From Legionella_C sp963803545 (GTDB lineage: Bacteria > Pseudomonadota > Gammaproteobacteria > Legionellales > Legionellaceae): a DNA stretch of 64,000 nucleotides. This document shows positions 45,928-54,524 of this stretch, piece after piece. The notes beneath the pieces were generated by a model. That model was not told where the DNA came from, made no database searches, and worked only from the letters and a program-made list of their open reading frames with translations. Each line of letters starts with the position of its first letter. Position 1 is the first letter of the stretch. Position numbers and translations under genes: made by a program. The DNA lies in assembly GCA_963803545.1 (NCBI GenBank), contig CAWDMX010000004.1, forward strand, positions 310,001-374,000, written 5' to 3'.

Positions 45928-48900
45928 ATGTTAGTAAAAAAAAATGTAAGTCCTTCGTCAATCCATTGTAGAAAAATCAATGATTTTTACAGAGTTGATG
46001 AGTTAATCTTAGTTAAAGAGCTGATAAAGTACGCGAGTTTAACTCAAGAGCAGCTGCTAAATACTCAAAAACTAGCCGAACAGCTTGCTATAACTGTGCG
46101 TGAAAAAAGAAAAAAAAGCACAGGTATTGATTCGTTTTTAAGTGAATACTCGCTAGCAAGTGAAGAAGGTATAGCACTGATGTGCCTTGCCGAAGCATTA
46201 TTGAGGGTTCCGGATAGCCTTACAATTGATGACTTGATTAAAGATAAAATTAGCGGGGCTGATTGGGGCGCGCATAATAACCAAAGTGATTCTTTATTTG
46301 TTAACGCGACTACCTGGGCTTTACTTCTAACCGGTAAAGTATTATCCCCAGAAATGGCAAAAAATAAGTTCAGCAAAGCGTTTTATAGTGTGCTTAAACG
46401 CAGCGGTGAAGGCGTAGTGCGTAAGGCCGTGGAAAAAGCGATGCGTATAATGAGCAAGCAATTTGTTACAGGTAGAACCATTGATGAGGCTCTAAAAAAT
46501 GCGCAAACCAAAGAGGCTACAGGGTATTTATATTCCTATGACATGCTAGGTGAGGCCGCCTTAACAAAAAATGATGCGGCGCGCTATTTTGACTCGTATA
46601 TGAACGCCATTAATAAAATTGGTGGCCAATCTTACGCTCAGGCCAGCGTTTACCAACGTCCGGGTATATCGATTAAACTTTCAGCGCTGCATCCCCGCTA
46701 TGAAGAAGCGCAGACTTTACACGTTATGAGCGAATTACCACAAAAATTACTGCACCTAGCCCAGGCCGCAAAATCATTCAATATACCGCTAACTATTGAT
46801 GCAGAAGAAAGTGAGCGGTTGGAGCTTTCTTTGGACGTCATAGAAGCGGTGTTTTTGGAGGATAGTCTTGCTGGATGGGATGGTTTTGGATTGGCGGTAC
46901 AGTCCTATCAAAAGAGAGCTTTTTTTCTACTTGATTGGATTGCAGAACTTGCGCGCAGTAAAAAAAGACGAATTATGGTGCGTTTAATAAAGGGAGCTTA
47001 CTGGGATAGTGAGATAAAAAAAACACAGATGCAGGGTTTGAGCGAATACCCCGTCTTTACGCGCAAAGTTTTTACTGATGTGTCGTTTCAAGCTTGTGTG
47101 AAAAAAATTGCGACCATGACCGACGTTATTTTCCCTTTGATAGCGACGCACAATGCGTATTCCGTAGCTATGGTAATACATCTTTTTGGCGCGTATCGAG
47201 ATTACGAATTTCAATGTTTGCACGGCATGGGTAATGAGTTATACAGTCAAATTGTACCCAAAAACTGCATGAATATTCCGTGTCGAATTTATGCCCCGGT
47301 CGGCAGTCACGAGGATTTATTACCCTATCTGGTGCGTAGATTGTTAGAAAATGGTGCAAACTCATCATTCGTAAATCGTATAGTGGATGAACAGGCGTCT
47401 GTTGCAAGTTTAATTGAAAATCCGTTGGTGCACGCGCAATCCTTATTGGACAAGATAAATAAAAACATTCCTTTACCAAAAGATATTTATTACCCGCGAA
47501 TTAATTCTCAAGGACTGGATTTAAGCGATCGAGCCGCGGTGTTGAAACTTCAACAGAGCTACGCAAAGTTAGCTAAAGAGGCCTGGTTACAATTAGCTTT
47601 TACATCAGTCAAAGATCCGCAACAGGCAATTGCTGTATTCTCCCCACAAAACGCAACACAGTTGGTAGGATATGTTAAACACGCAAGCTATGATGACGCG
47701 CAGCAGGCTTTAGAAAGCGGTGAAAAGGCTTTTTACAACTGGAGTAAAACCTCCGTGCAGATGCGCGCCCAATACGCGCTTCGTCTGGGGGATTTATTGG
47801 AGTTACACCAAGTAGAACTGCTTTCCTTACTCTGCCTTGAAGCCGGAAAAACGTGCAACGATGGCATAGCTGAGGTAAGAGAGGCGGTTGATTTTTGCCG
47901 TTATTACGCCGAACATGCTGTTCATATTATGAGCGAACCAATAAGTCTAAGAGGATATACCGGCGAAACCAATTTATTAAGTTTGCACCCTCGCGGCGTG
48001 GTACTTTGCATAAGCCCGTGGAATTTTCCACTGGCGATATTTGTGGGGCAAATAATAGCGGCGCTGGTAACGGGTAACTGTGTCATTGCTAAGCCCGCGG
48101 AACAAACCTCGCTAATAGCCGCTTTTACAATGCAACTTTTTTATAAGGCAGGTTTTGGAGAGGAGGTCGTCCAGCTGCTTCCTGGTAAGGGGGAATTAAT
48201 TGGTGCCGCGTTAGTAGAGGATTGGCGTGTTAAAGCAGTGGTTTTTACAGGTTCTACCCAAACGGCGCACCATATTAATAAAACTCTCGCTGCTCGGGAA
48301 AGGGAAATCATACCTCTGATAGCTGAAACAGGTGGGCAGAATGCGATGATTGTTGATTCGTCAGCCTTATTAGAGCAGGTGGTAACGGATGTGATTAACT
48401 CAGCGTTTGGCAGTGCTGGTCAACGGTGCTCTGCTTTACGCGTGGTTTACGTCCCCGAAGAAGTGTATGCACGGTTTATTGAGTTATTGAAAGGATGTAT
48501 GGATGAGTTGAAAATTGATGACCCTTTGTGGTTGAGTACCGATATTGGCCCCGTTATAGATGCCGATGCGTTAACTACTATGCGCAATCACGTAGCTGAA
48601 ATGAGTAAAAAGTTCACTCTAATTCACCAGTGCTTAGTAAGCGAATTTTGCGACAAAGGTTTCTTTATGCCACCAACGGCTTTAGAAATTGATTCAATAT
48701 CTTCTCTTGAAAAAGAGATATTTGGCCCGGTATTACACGTAATCCCTTATCTTTGGAAAAATATTGATACAGTGATTAAAGATATCAATAACACAGGCTA
48801 TGGCTTGACGATGGGGATTCATAGTCGAATTAACCAGCGCGTAAAATACATCAAAGAAAGGCTGCATGTTGGGAATTGTTACGTTAACCGTAACATGATA

Positions 48901-49068
48901 GGAGCGGTTGTTGGGCTGCAACCTTTTGGTGGGGAAGGTTTATCGGGAACCGGGCCAAAAGCCGGCGGTCCTAATTATTTGGTTCGATTTTGCCATGAGC
49001 GCACCACCACTGTTGACACGACCGCGGCCGGAGGCAACGCAAGTCTTATGACTATTGCTGAGGAATAG
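45928..49068 (+). CDS. putA: Bifunctional proline dehydrogenase / glutamate semialdehyde dehydrogenase
   Basis: Oxidises proline to glutamate in two steps, passing electrons to FAD and then the quinone pool, and NAD in the second step. The 1046-residue protein has an alpha-helical N-terminal arm, a PRODH barrel (about 200-480; RLIKGAYWDSEIK, YAPVGSHEDLLPYLVRRLLE) and an aldehyde dehydrogenase domain (about 560-1020). In the latter, SPWNFPLAIF, AETGGQNAMIVDSSA and GSAGQRCSALR contain the catalytic Glu and Cys. It lacks the N-terminal ribbon-helix-helix domain of trifunctional PutA, so it should not repress its own gene. Confidence 0.96.
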   Translation: MLVKKNVSPSSIHCRKINDFYRVDELILVKELIKYASLTQEQLLNTQKLAEQLAITVREKRKKSTGIDSFLSEYSLASEEGIALMCLAEALLRVPDSLTIDDLIKDKISGADWGAHNNQSDSLFVNATTWALLLTGKVLSPEMAKNKFSKAFYSVLKRSGEGVVRKAVEKAMRIMSKQFVTGRTIDEALKNAQTKEATGYLYSYDMLGEAALTKNDAARYFDSYMNAINKIGGQSYAQASVYQRPGISIKLSALHPRYEEAQTLHVMSELPQKLLHLAQAAKSFNIPLTIDAEESERLELSLDVIEAVFLEDSLAGWDGFGLAVQSYQKRAFFLLDWIAELARSKKRRIMVRLIKGAYWDSEIKKTQMQGLSEYPVFTRKVFTDVSFQACVKKIATMTDVIFPLIATHNAYSVAMVIHLFGAYRDYEFQCLHGMGNELYSQIVPKNCMNIPCRIYAPVGSHEDLLPYLVRRLLENGANSSFVNRIVDEQASVASLIENPLVHAQSLLDKINKNIPLPKDIYYPRINSQGLDLSDRAAVLKLQQSYAKLAKEAWLQLAFTSVKDPQQAIAVFSPQNATQLVGYVKHASYDDAQQALESGEKAFYNWSKTSVQMRAQYALRLGDLLELHQVELLSLLCLEAGKTCNDGIAEVREAVDFCRYYAEHAVHIMSEPISLRGYTGETNLLSLHPRGVVLCISPWNFPLAIFVGQIIAALVTGNCVIAKPAEQTSLIAAFTMQLFYKAGFGEEVVQLLPGKGELIGAALVEDWRVKAVVFTGSTQTAHHINKTLAAREREIIPLIAETGGQNAMIVDSSALLEQVVTDVINSAFGSAGQRCSALRVVYVPEEVYARFIELLKGCMDELKIDDPLWLSTDIGPVIDADALTTMRNHVAEMSKKFTLIHQCLVSEFCDKGFFMPPTALEIDSISSLEKEIFGPVLHVIPYLWKNIDTVIKDINNTGYGLTMGIHSRINQRVKYIKERLHVGNCYVNRNMIGAVVGLQPFGGEGLSGTGPKAGGPNYLVRFCHERTTTVDTTAAGGNASLMTIAEE

Positions 49069-49095
49069 TTAAATAGTGTTGAAGTTAATGAAAAA

Positions 49096-49146
49096 TAGAC
49101 ATATTATTCTTTCGCCTCGAAAACAACGGAAGAAGTAATATGTCTA
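49096..49146 (+). promoter_or_regulatory. Hairpin that covers the start codon of the next gene
   Basis: TAGACATATTA (49096-49106) and TAATATGTCTA (49136-49146) form a perfect 11-bp stem with a 29-base loop. The second arm contains the ATG of the gene at 49140, and its GGAAGAAG ribosome binding site lies in the loop next to the stem. In the mRNA this would hide the start codon. It may be a translational switch or a DNA operator. Confidence 0.6.
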
Positions 49147-49535
49147 AATTTGAATCTTGCAGTATTTTAATGTGCATCATTAATGCAGGCTTATCGCATG
49201 CGCTAAGCTGTCCCTCTTATGAACTTGTTAAAGAAACTCAGTTTGCAATGGCCAAACAACACCCATTCGATAAAGATCTGTGGTATTTATTTTCTAATGC
49301 GCTCAAGCATGAAAACAAAATGTGGTCCATTTCATTCTCGACATTTTTTTACCAGCAGAAAATGACGGACGCCGATGCTTTAAATCAGGGGCAGGTACTT
49401 TTTGATAGTGTTGCATTAAAAAACCATCACCCACAGGTGGTATGGATTCCAAGCGGCGCGTTTTGCGACTATACGAGCGAAGGCTCGGATTATCTGGTAT
49501 CAGCCGTATCACCACCCCAGTACCAAATACCTTAA
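49140..49535 (+). CDS. Small exported protein, possibly DUF4949/Hbp-like
   Basis: A 131-residue protein with an N-terminal hydrophobic export signal (about 6-21), then a Cys-containing mature part. The central and C-terminal blocks (W-x-ISFSTFF, ADALNQGQVLFDS, CDYTSEG, YLVSAVSPP) resemble, from memory, the DUF4949 family, which includes the Legionella hemin-binding protein Hbp. I could not check this. If correct, the link supports a Legionellales origin. ATG 49140 follows GGAAGAAG, and the start codon lies in an 11-bp hairpin. It is 71 bases behind putA. Confidence 0.65.
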   Translation: MSKFESCSILMCIINAGLSHALSCPSYELVKETQFAMAKQHPFDKDLWYLFSNALKHENKMWSISFSTFFYQQKMTDADALNQGQVLFDSVALKNHHPQVVWIPSGAFCDYTSEGSDYLVSAVSPPQYQIP

Positions 49536-49567
49536 TTTAATTAATACTCAAAAAAACTGTTATACAA

Positions 49568-49623
49568 AAACCCTCTTAAAATCGTATTTTAATAACAGGT
49601 ACACGGCGTTTTTAAGAGGGTTT
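49568..49623. repeat. Perfect 14-bp inverted repeat
   Basis: AAACCCTCTTAAAA (49568-49581) is the exact reverse complement of TTTTAAGAGGGTTT (49610-49623), with 28 bases between. The arm ends with A and T runs, so in RNA it could act as a terminator for the gene ending at 49535. The long loop is unusual for that. A small palindromic mobile element remnant is another reading. Confidence 0.6.
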
Positions 49624-49839
49624 GCAAACGCTGCGCAAGTGAGCGGTCGGATTTGTTTAAAAACGTTCTTGCGCAATACACCCATAAATTAAATATTTAA
49701 AATTGAAACGTGTTCGAGTTGATACCGACGCTGCAATAATAGTCCAGTTTTGATAAAATAATATTAATGTCAAGACTGTTATTTATAGTTTATTTTAGGT
49801 ATTATCGCAGACCGGTATTTATAGGTTTTTATTTCACTG

Positions 49840-49967
49840 TGTGGATAAAAAAATAAATCCGTATTTTTTTTAGAGATGTATTTTTATTTTTACTCCCTAT
49901 GCTTCTATGTTTATCAGGCTTATTTTCCCGGTTTGATAATTAAGTTATTCACATTTTCTGTGGATAA
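49840..49967. other. Cluster of DnaA boxes (candidate replication-related site)
   Basis: Two perfect DnaA boxes (TGTGGATAA, complement of TTATCCACA) lie at 49840-49848 and 49959-49967, and a consensus variant TTATTCACA (fits TTATNCACA) is at 49945-49953. Between them are AT-rich runs, including GAGATGTATTTTTATTTTTA near 49873. The cluster is in a gene-free gap. It may be oriC, a DnaA-titration site or a DnaA-controlled promoter region. dnaA, dnaN, gidA and parAB are not in the window. Confidence 0.45.
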
Positions 49968-50307
49968 CTCTGTGAGCATTCAGGTATTTTGCGGTATTAT
50001 AGCAATTTTTCCAACCTACGATATTAAGAAACTACGGTCAACGATTAAAGACTTCGTCTTTTCTTATTATCCTGTACGCAAATATTTCCCCTATTTTTAA
50101 ACCATCGGGTTAGGGGGCGTTGCTGGAAAAAAAGCGCTTATAGAGAATGAATATAGTTGGTTTTTGTTACTTAATCACGAGAGTTGTTGTGTGCTCTGCT
50201 GCAGTACTTAACCGAGTTTTTGTTTTTAAGAATTTTTTGAGAATTAAGAGTGCGTGTATTAATTGTGCTAAATTATTATAATAACCACTATATCTCTAGG
50301 AAATACC

Positions 50308-50799
50308 ATGCTTAAAATTTTCAATGCGCTAAAATCAACGGCTCTATTATTGCTACCAAACTTAAGTTTTGCTTTTCCCTGTTACCTAACCGTTGCCAAA
50401 GATAATTGTTGGAAAGATTTTGATGTGACTATTACGGTATCCGATGCGCGCACTTTGAAAAAAATTAAAACAATTCTTATACCTAAAGGAGCATTATGGG
50501 AGCGCCAGCTCATTAGTTGTGAAACAGGGCAAAACCTAGTATACAACGCTTCCTATTCACCCAAGATATGGGATACTGAAAAAGCTGGGCAATTATACTC
50601 AGCGAAAAGAGTATGGACCTTACCGGCCAGTATTAAAGCCGGAGTAAGCGCTTGGGAGGTTAGCATTTGTTTTGCCAAGCAATTCTCTGAAGTTCCAACG
50701 TCCTTGAATCAAGTGAATAGCTGTACCTGCGATTTTTCAACGATTCCGCCAATTCCCAAACCAATTATTTACAGACACGAAACAGAAGGCCCCCGCTAA
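50308..50799 (+). CDS. Small exported Cys-containing protein
   Basis: A 163-residue protein with a signal peptide (about 1-22, ending SFAFP). The mature part contains CYLTVAKDNCWKDFDVTITV, then a segment IPKGALWERQLISCETGQN, YSPKIWDTEKAGQLYSAK and a C-terminal Cys pair (SCTC). The beta-rich look suggests a small periplasmic domain. I believe similar proteins occur in Legionella and Coxiella, but I cannot name the family. It is the second small secreted gene around the DnaA-box gap. Confidence 0.7.
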   Translation: MLKIFNALKSTALLLLPNLSFAFPCYLTVAKDNCWKDFDVTITVSDARTLKKIKTILIPKGALWERQLISCETGQNLVYNASYSPKIWDTEKAGQLYSAKRVWTLPASIKAGVSAWEVSICFAKQFSEVPTSLNQVNSCTCDFSTIPPIPKPIIYRHETEGPR

Positions 50800-50899
50800 T
50801 CAACCTATGGGTAGGATACATTAGCGGTATTGTTGCAAAAACAGCCCGAAGATGTAACTCCATGGCTGTTGAAAAATATCATACGCAACTGCAAAAAAG

Positions 50900-52288
50900 T
50901 TAATCCAGTTTACGCGCAACAATAGATTTAGCTTTTAATCTTCCGGTTTTAAAATAGGACAAAGCTTCTGCAAGCTTACTTTTGTGTATTGCGACATAAG
51001 AATAGAGTGGGGTAATAGTAATTTTGCCAATATGCTGCACAGGTATTTGCGCGTCTTTAGTCAACGCTCCAACTATATCCCCCGCACGAATTTTATTTTT
51101 ACGCCCTGAATTTAGCATTAACGTAATCATTTTCGCCGGCAGGGGGCTTAGTGCGCTCGTTAGACTATCGTTGCTTTTCCATTGCAGGCTCGTGTGAATT
51201 TGCGACTCAAGCGCGCACAACCTGCCCCCATCACTAGGTGTTGTAATTGTGATTGCTAAGCCATTAGCACCTGCTCTTCCCGTTCGACCAACTCGGTGCG
51301 TGTGCACGTCCGATTCAAAGGCGAGATCGTAATTTATAACCAAGGGTAAGTCGGCAATATCTAAACCACGAGCCGCTACATCCGATGCTACTAAAATAGA
51401 GCAGCTTTTATTAGTAAAACGAATGATGGCGCGATCTCTATCAATTTGTTCCATATCACCGTTTAATAGCCCAACTGAAAACCCTTTTTGAGCTAATGTT
51501 TGAAAAACCAACGCGGTATTCTCTTTAGTATTGCAAAATATTAAAGTGGACTCGTGTTGATGATGGGATAATATTCGGGTTAGCAAAGGCAACTTTTCGG
51601 AGCTATGCGTCACCTCATAAAACTGTTGCTCAATGGTTGTAGACATCGGGCTTTCTTCAACCATTAAGTGTTCAGGTTCTTTCATAAAAGATTTGGCAAT
51701 TGGTTTAATTGCGTCGGGGTAGGTCGCGGAAAAAAGAAGCGTTTGCCGGGCACTTGGACAAAAACGCATTACATTAATCATTGCCTCGTAAAAACCCATG
51801 TCAAGCATTCTATCCGCTTCATCAAGCACTAAGATTTTTAAGGTTGATAATTCTACCGTTTGCTGCTGCAAATGTTTTTGAATACGACCAGGAGTTCCAA
51901 CAATGATAGGCGCTCCGTGGCGTAAAGAGTCCAATTGGGGTTTCATGGGTATTCCGCCGGATAGGTTCAGAATTTTCACATTTGGCATAAGTCGCGCCAG
52001 TTTTCTTAAGGTTTGCGCCACCTGATCGGCTAATTCACGCGTTGGGCATAATACTAGCGCTTGCGTGCTGTACACATCTGTTTTAATACTTTGTAAAATG
52101 GTTAAACCAAATGCTGCGGTTTTGCCACTCCCGGTTTTAGCCTGGGCGATAATATCACGCCCTGTAAGCATTACCGGTAAGCTGAGTGCCTGGATAGGCG
52201 TCATTTCTTTGTAGCCTAAGGTGTCAAGGTTTGCATACAAAGATTCATGCAACTCAATCTGGTCGAAGGAAGGACAGTTGTGGTTCAT
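50900..52288 (-). CDS. dbpA: ATP-dependent RNA helicase DbpA
   Basis: DEAD-box helicase of 462 residues that helps assemble the 50S subunit by acting on 23S rRNA. Motifs: Q-motif FDQIELHESL...TPIQALSLP, Walker A AKTGSGKT at 49-56, DEAD in LDEADRMLDMG, SAT, and HRVGRTGRAG. The C-terminal RNA-binding domain (about 385-462; RKNKIRAGDIVGALTKD, IGKITI, SYVAIH) is the DbpA type that recognises hairpin 92 of 23S rRNA, and it separates this protein from other DEAD-box helicases. Confidence 0.93.
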   Translation of the reverse strand: MNHNCPSFDQIELHESLYANLDTLGYKEMTPIQALSLPVMLTGRDIIAQAKTGSGKTAAFGLTILQSIKTDVYSTQALVLCPTRELADQVAQTLRKLARLMPNVKILNLSGGIPMKPQLDSLRHGAPIIVGTPGRIQKHLQQQTVELSTLKILVLDEADRMLDMGFYEAMINVMRFCPSARQTLLFSATYPDAIKPIAKSFMKEPEHLMVEESPMSTTIEQQFYEVTHSSEKLPLLTRILSHHQHESTLIFCNTKENTALVFQTLAQKGFSVGLLNGDMEQIDRDRAIIRFTNKSCSILVASDVAARGLDIADLPLVINYDLAFESDVHTHRVGRTGRAGANGLAITITTPSDGGRLCALESQIHTSLQWKSNDSLTSALSPLPAKMITLMLNSGRKNKIRAGDIVGALTKDAQIPVQHIGKITITPLYSYVAIHKSKLAEALSYFKTGRLKAKSIVARKLD

Positions 52289-52352
52289 TAGTAATCACTT
52301 AATGTAAAAAATAGCCCCAAGAGTACCATATTATTAACAGCTAGAAGCATAT

Positions 52353-53246
52353 TTATTTTAACTTTAGCTGCTGAATTGCGTCGTCTTTATTTTGCCAGTG
52401 ACGGTTCAACCAGCTACGAAACTCTTCCTGGCCACGTGTAGAGTTAAAGTATTGGCTGTCCGTAAATGTTTCGGGTATTGGGATTTTTCGCACTTTAACG
52501 GTTATTTCGCTCATCCGGTGGCAAAGAAAATCCCATAGAGAATGTTTTTTATCACTATAGATAATCGTTACATCTAGAATGCAATCTAATTTTTTTCCGA
52601 GCGCCGATACCGCAAAACTTACTCCACCAGCACGTGGTTTCAGTAAGTTTAGGTAGGGGGATTGTTGCTGCTCTTTTTTCGTCGCAGTAAAACGGGTTCC
52701 TTCAACGAAATTAGTTATAGCCGAAGGTATTTCTTTAAATAAAGCAAGTGCTTTTTGTGTTGCTTCTCGGTCTTTATGTTGTTTCATTGGATTTTTTGAA
52801 AGATAAGCTTTTGAGTAGCGCTTCATGAAAGGCGAACCCATGGCCCACCACGCAAACCCCAGTAAAGGAACCCATTTTAAAGTATCTTTAATGAAAAATT
52901 TTAAAGTCGGAATTTTATTATTAAAAGCCCTCTGGAGTAGCACTATATCAAGCCAGCTTTGGTGATTGGCTATAACGATATACCACTTGTCGATGGATAC
53001 GCTATCAACAGGTTCTATAATTATGCGAGCCGGTTGTAAATTATCAACATAAAAATTGTTGACGGCACTCCAGTAAGAACAAACTCTGTCGATTATTTTT
53101 GTGCAAAAAATACGCGAATTGCGAATAGGGATTAATTTTATCAAGCCAATGATTAGAATGGGCATAAAAAAGAGAGTGGTTGAGGCAATCAATAAAAGAA
53201 CCGCTAAGATTGCTTGGAATTGACCGCCATTTTTTTTTCGTTTCAT
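52353..53246 (-). CDS. PlsC-type acyltransferase (YihG-like)
   Basis: A 297-residue membrane acyltransferase of the 1-acyl-glycerol-3-phosphate family. It has an N-terminal membrane segment (about 12-36), HQSWLD as the HX4D catalytic motif near 93-98 and FVEGTRFT as the second motif near 158-165. The blocks WVPLLGFAWWAMGSPFMKRY and KPRAGGVSFA fit the YihG / LCLAT-like branch more than PlsC itself. The donor and acceptor are unknown. It lies between metB-like and dbpA on the same strand. Confidence 0.87.
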   Translation of the reverse strand: MKRKKNGGQFQAILAVLLLIASTTLFFMPILIIGLIKLIPIRNSRIFCTKIIDRVCSYWSAVNNFYVDNLQPARIIIEPVDSVSIDKWYIVIANHQSWLDIVLLQRAFNNKIPTLKFFIKDTLKWVPLLGFAWWAMGSPFMKRYSKAYLSKNPMKQHKDREATQKALALFKEIPSAITNFVEGTRFTATKKEQQQSPYLNLLKPRAGGVSFAVSALGKKLDCILDVTIIYSDKKHSLWDFLCHRMSEITVKVRKIPIPETFTDSQYFNSTRGQEEFRSWLNRHWQNKDDAIQQLKLK

Positions 53247-53256
53247 AGTGTCATCC

Positions 53257-54429
53257 TTAGCTTAAAGCGTATTGTAAGTCTGCGATTAAATCGTCTATGT
53301 GTTCAATCCCAACTGAGATTCGAATAAAACCATCAACAATTCCTAAATGTTGACGAGTGGCTTTGGGGATTGATGCATGAGTCATAATTGCTGGATGCTC
53401 AATTAAGCTTTCCACACCCCCCAAGCTTTCCGCTAAGGTAAAAAGCTCACAACGGGCTAAAAAGCGTTTAGCGTAGTCCAAGCCCCCTGTAAGTACCAAG
53501 GAGATCATTCCACCGTAGGCGTGCATTTGATTTTTAGCTAATGGGTGGTGGGGGTGGGAGTTCAAACCGGGGTAAATAAGCTTTGAAATATTAGGGTGCT
53601 TTGCAAGGTAGTCCGCAAGTGCAGCTGCATTTTCACAATGACGCTGCATACGAATCGGTAGCGTTTTTAAACTTCGCAAAACTAAAAAGCTGTCAAAAGG
53701 CGCCGCAATAGCGCCGCAGGAGTTGTGTAGAAAGGCTAAACGTTCGTGCAGGTGTGTGTTATCGCCGATAACAACCGCCCCGTTAACAACATCAGAATGG
53801 CCATTTAAATATTTTGTTGCTGAGTGCACCACTATATCAATTCCATATTCTAATGGTCGTTGAATCCAGGGGGCGGCAAAGGTATTATCAGCAACAGAAA
53901 TAAGGCCGTATTTTTTCCCAATGCGTGCAATTTTTTGTAAATCCACAATACGCAACATAGGGTTGGATGGCGTTTCAAGCCATAACATTTTAGTGTTGGA
54001 ATTTATTGCAGCCTCAACTTCACTAAGGTCACTCATGTTAACGAACGTAAACGATAAGTTAGCCGTACGCGTTTTAACTTGGTCAAATAACCGAAAAGTA
54101 CCGCCGTACAAATCATTGCTTACAACCACATGCGAACCGTGATCTAATAAATCAATAACAGTATTGATTGCGGCCATTCCTGATGCAAAAGCGTAGCCAA
54201 AGGCTCCAGACTCCAAGCTTGCTAGACATTTTTCGTAAGCCTCTCGTGTGGGATTTTGGGTGCGCGAATATTCGTAGCCCTGGTGCACTCCAGGTTCCGA
54301 CTGTCTGTAGGTTGAGGTGGCGTAAATGGGAGTCATAACAGCCCCCGTTGATGGGTCTGATTGCTGCCCTGCGTGAATAGCACGAGTATTAAAATGCTTA
54401 TTAATAATAAACTTCCGTAAAATTGGCAA
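53257..54429 (-). CDS. metB: Cystathionine gamma-synthase / lyase family PLP enzyme
   Basis: PLP enzyme of the Cys/Met metabolism family, 390 residues in the longest frame. FNTRAIHAGQQ starts the homologous part. YGYEYSRTQNPTR-type (here YEYSRTQNPTREAYE), ASGMAAI, NDLYGGTFRLF and SATKYLNGHSDVV, with the PLP Lys near 205, are all present, and SLGGVESLIEHPAIMTHAS is near the end. This could be the gamma-synthase of methionine synthesis or a gamma-lyase; sequence alone does not settle it. The start is unclear: TTG 54429 has no ribosome binding site, but GGAAG lies upstream of an in-frame ATT that would give a more usual N-terminus. Confidence 0.85.
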   Translation of the reverse strand: MPILRKFIINKHFNTRAIHAGQQSDPSTGAVMTPIYATSTYRQSEPGVHQGYEYSRTQNPTREAYEKCLASLESGAFGYAFASGMAAINTVIDLLDHGSHVVVSNDLYGGTFRLFDQVKTRTANLSFTFVNMSDLSEVEAAINSNTKMLWLETPSNPMLRIVDLQKIARIGKKYGLISVADNTFAAPWIQRPLEYGIDIVVHSATKYLNGHSDVVNGAVVIGDNTHLHERLAFLHNSCGAIAAPFDSFLVLRSLKTLPIRMQRHCENAAALADYLAKHPNISKLIYPGLNSHPHHPLAKNQMHAYGGMISLVLTGGLDYAKRFLARCELFTLAESLGGVESLIEHPAIMTHASIPKATRQHLGIVDGFIRISVGIEHIDDLIADLQYALS

Positions 54430-54524
54430 GACGTATATATTAGCAAAATTCAGAACTATGTATATAATTGTAGGTATAGCCCAAACTAATTATTTATACG
54501 CTTTGTTCACCAAGGATATACGTC

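Larger units (their letters stand above)
49536..50307. other. AT-rich intergenic region with DnaA boxes
   Basis: A 772-bp stretch without a credible gene. It contains a 14-bp inverted repeat (49568-49623) and three DnaA-box-like sites (49840-49967) with AT-rich runs between them. An open frame at 49876-50100 has aromatic-rich, biased composition, no ribosome binding site and runs through DnaA boxes, so I do not call it a gene. It could be a replication-related site or just a long non-coding spacer. Confidence 0.55.

Noticed and set aside
49876..50100. 74-codon ORF in the DnaA-box gap
   Set aside because: No ribosome binding site, aromatic-rich composition expected from AT-rich DNA, and it runs through two DnaA boxes.
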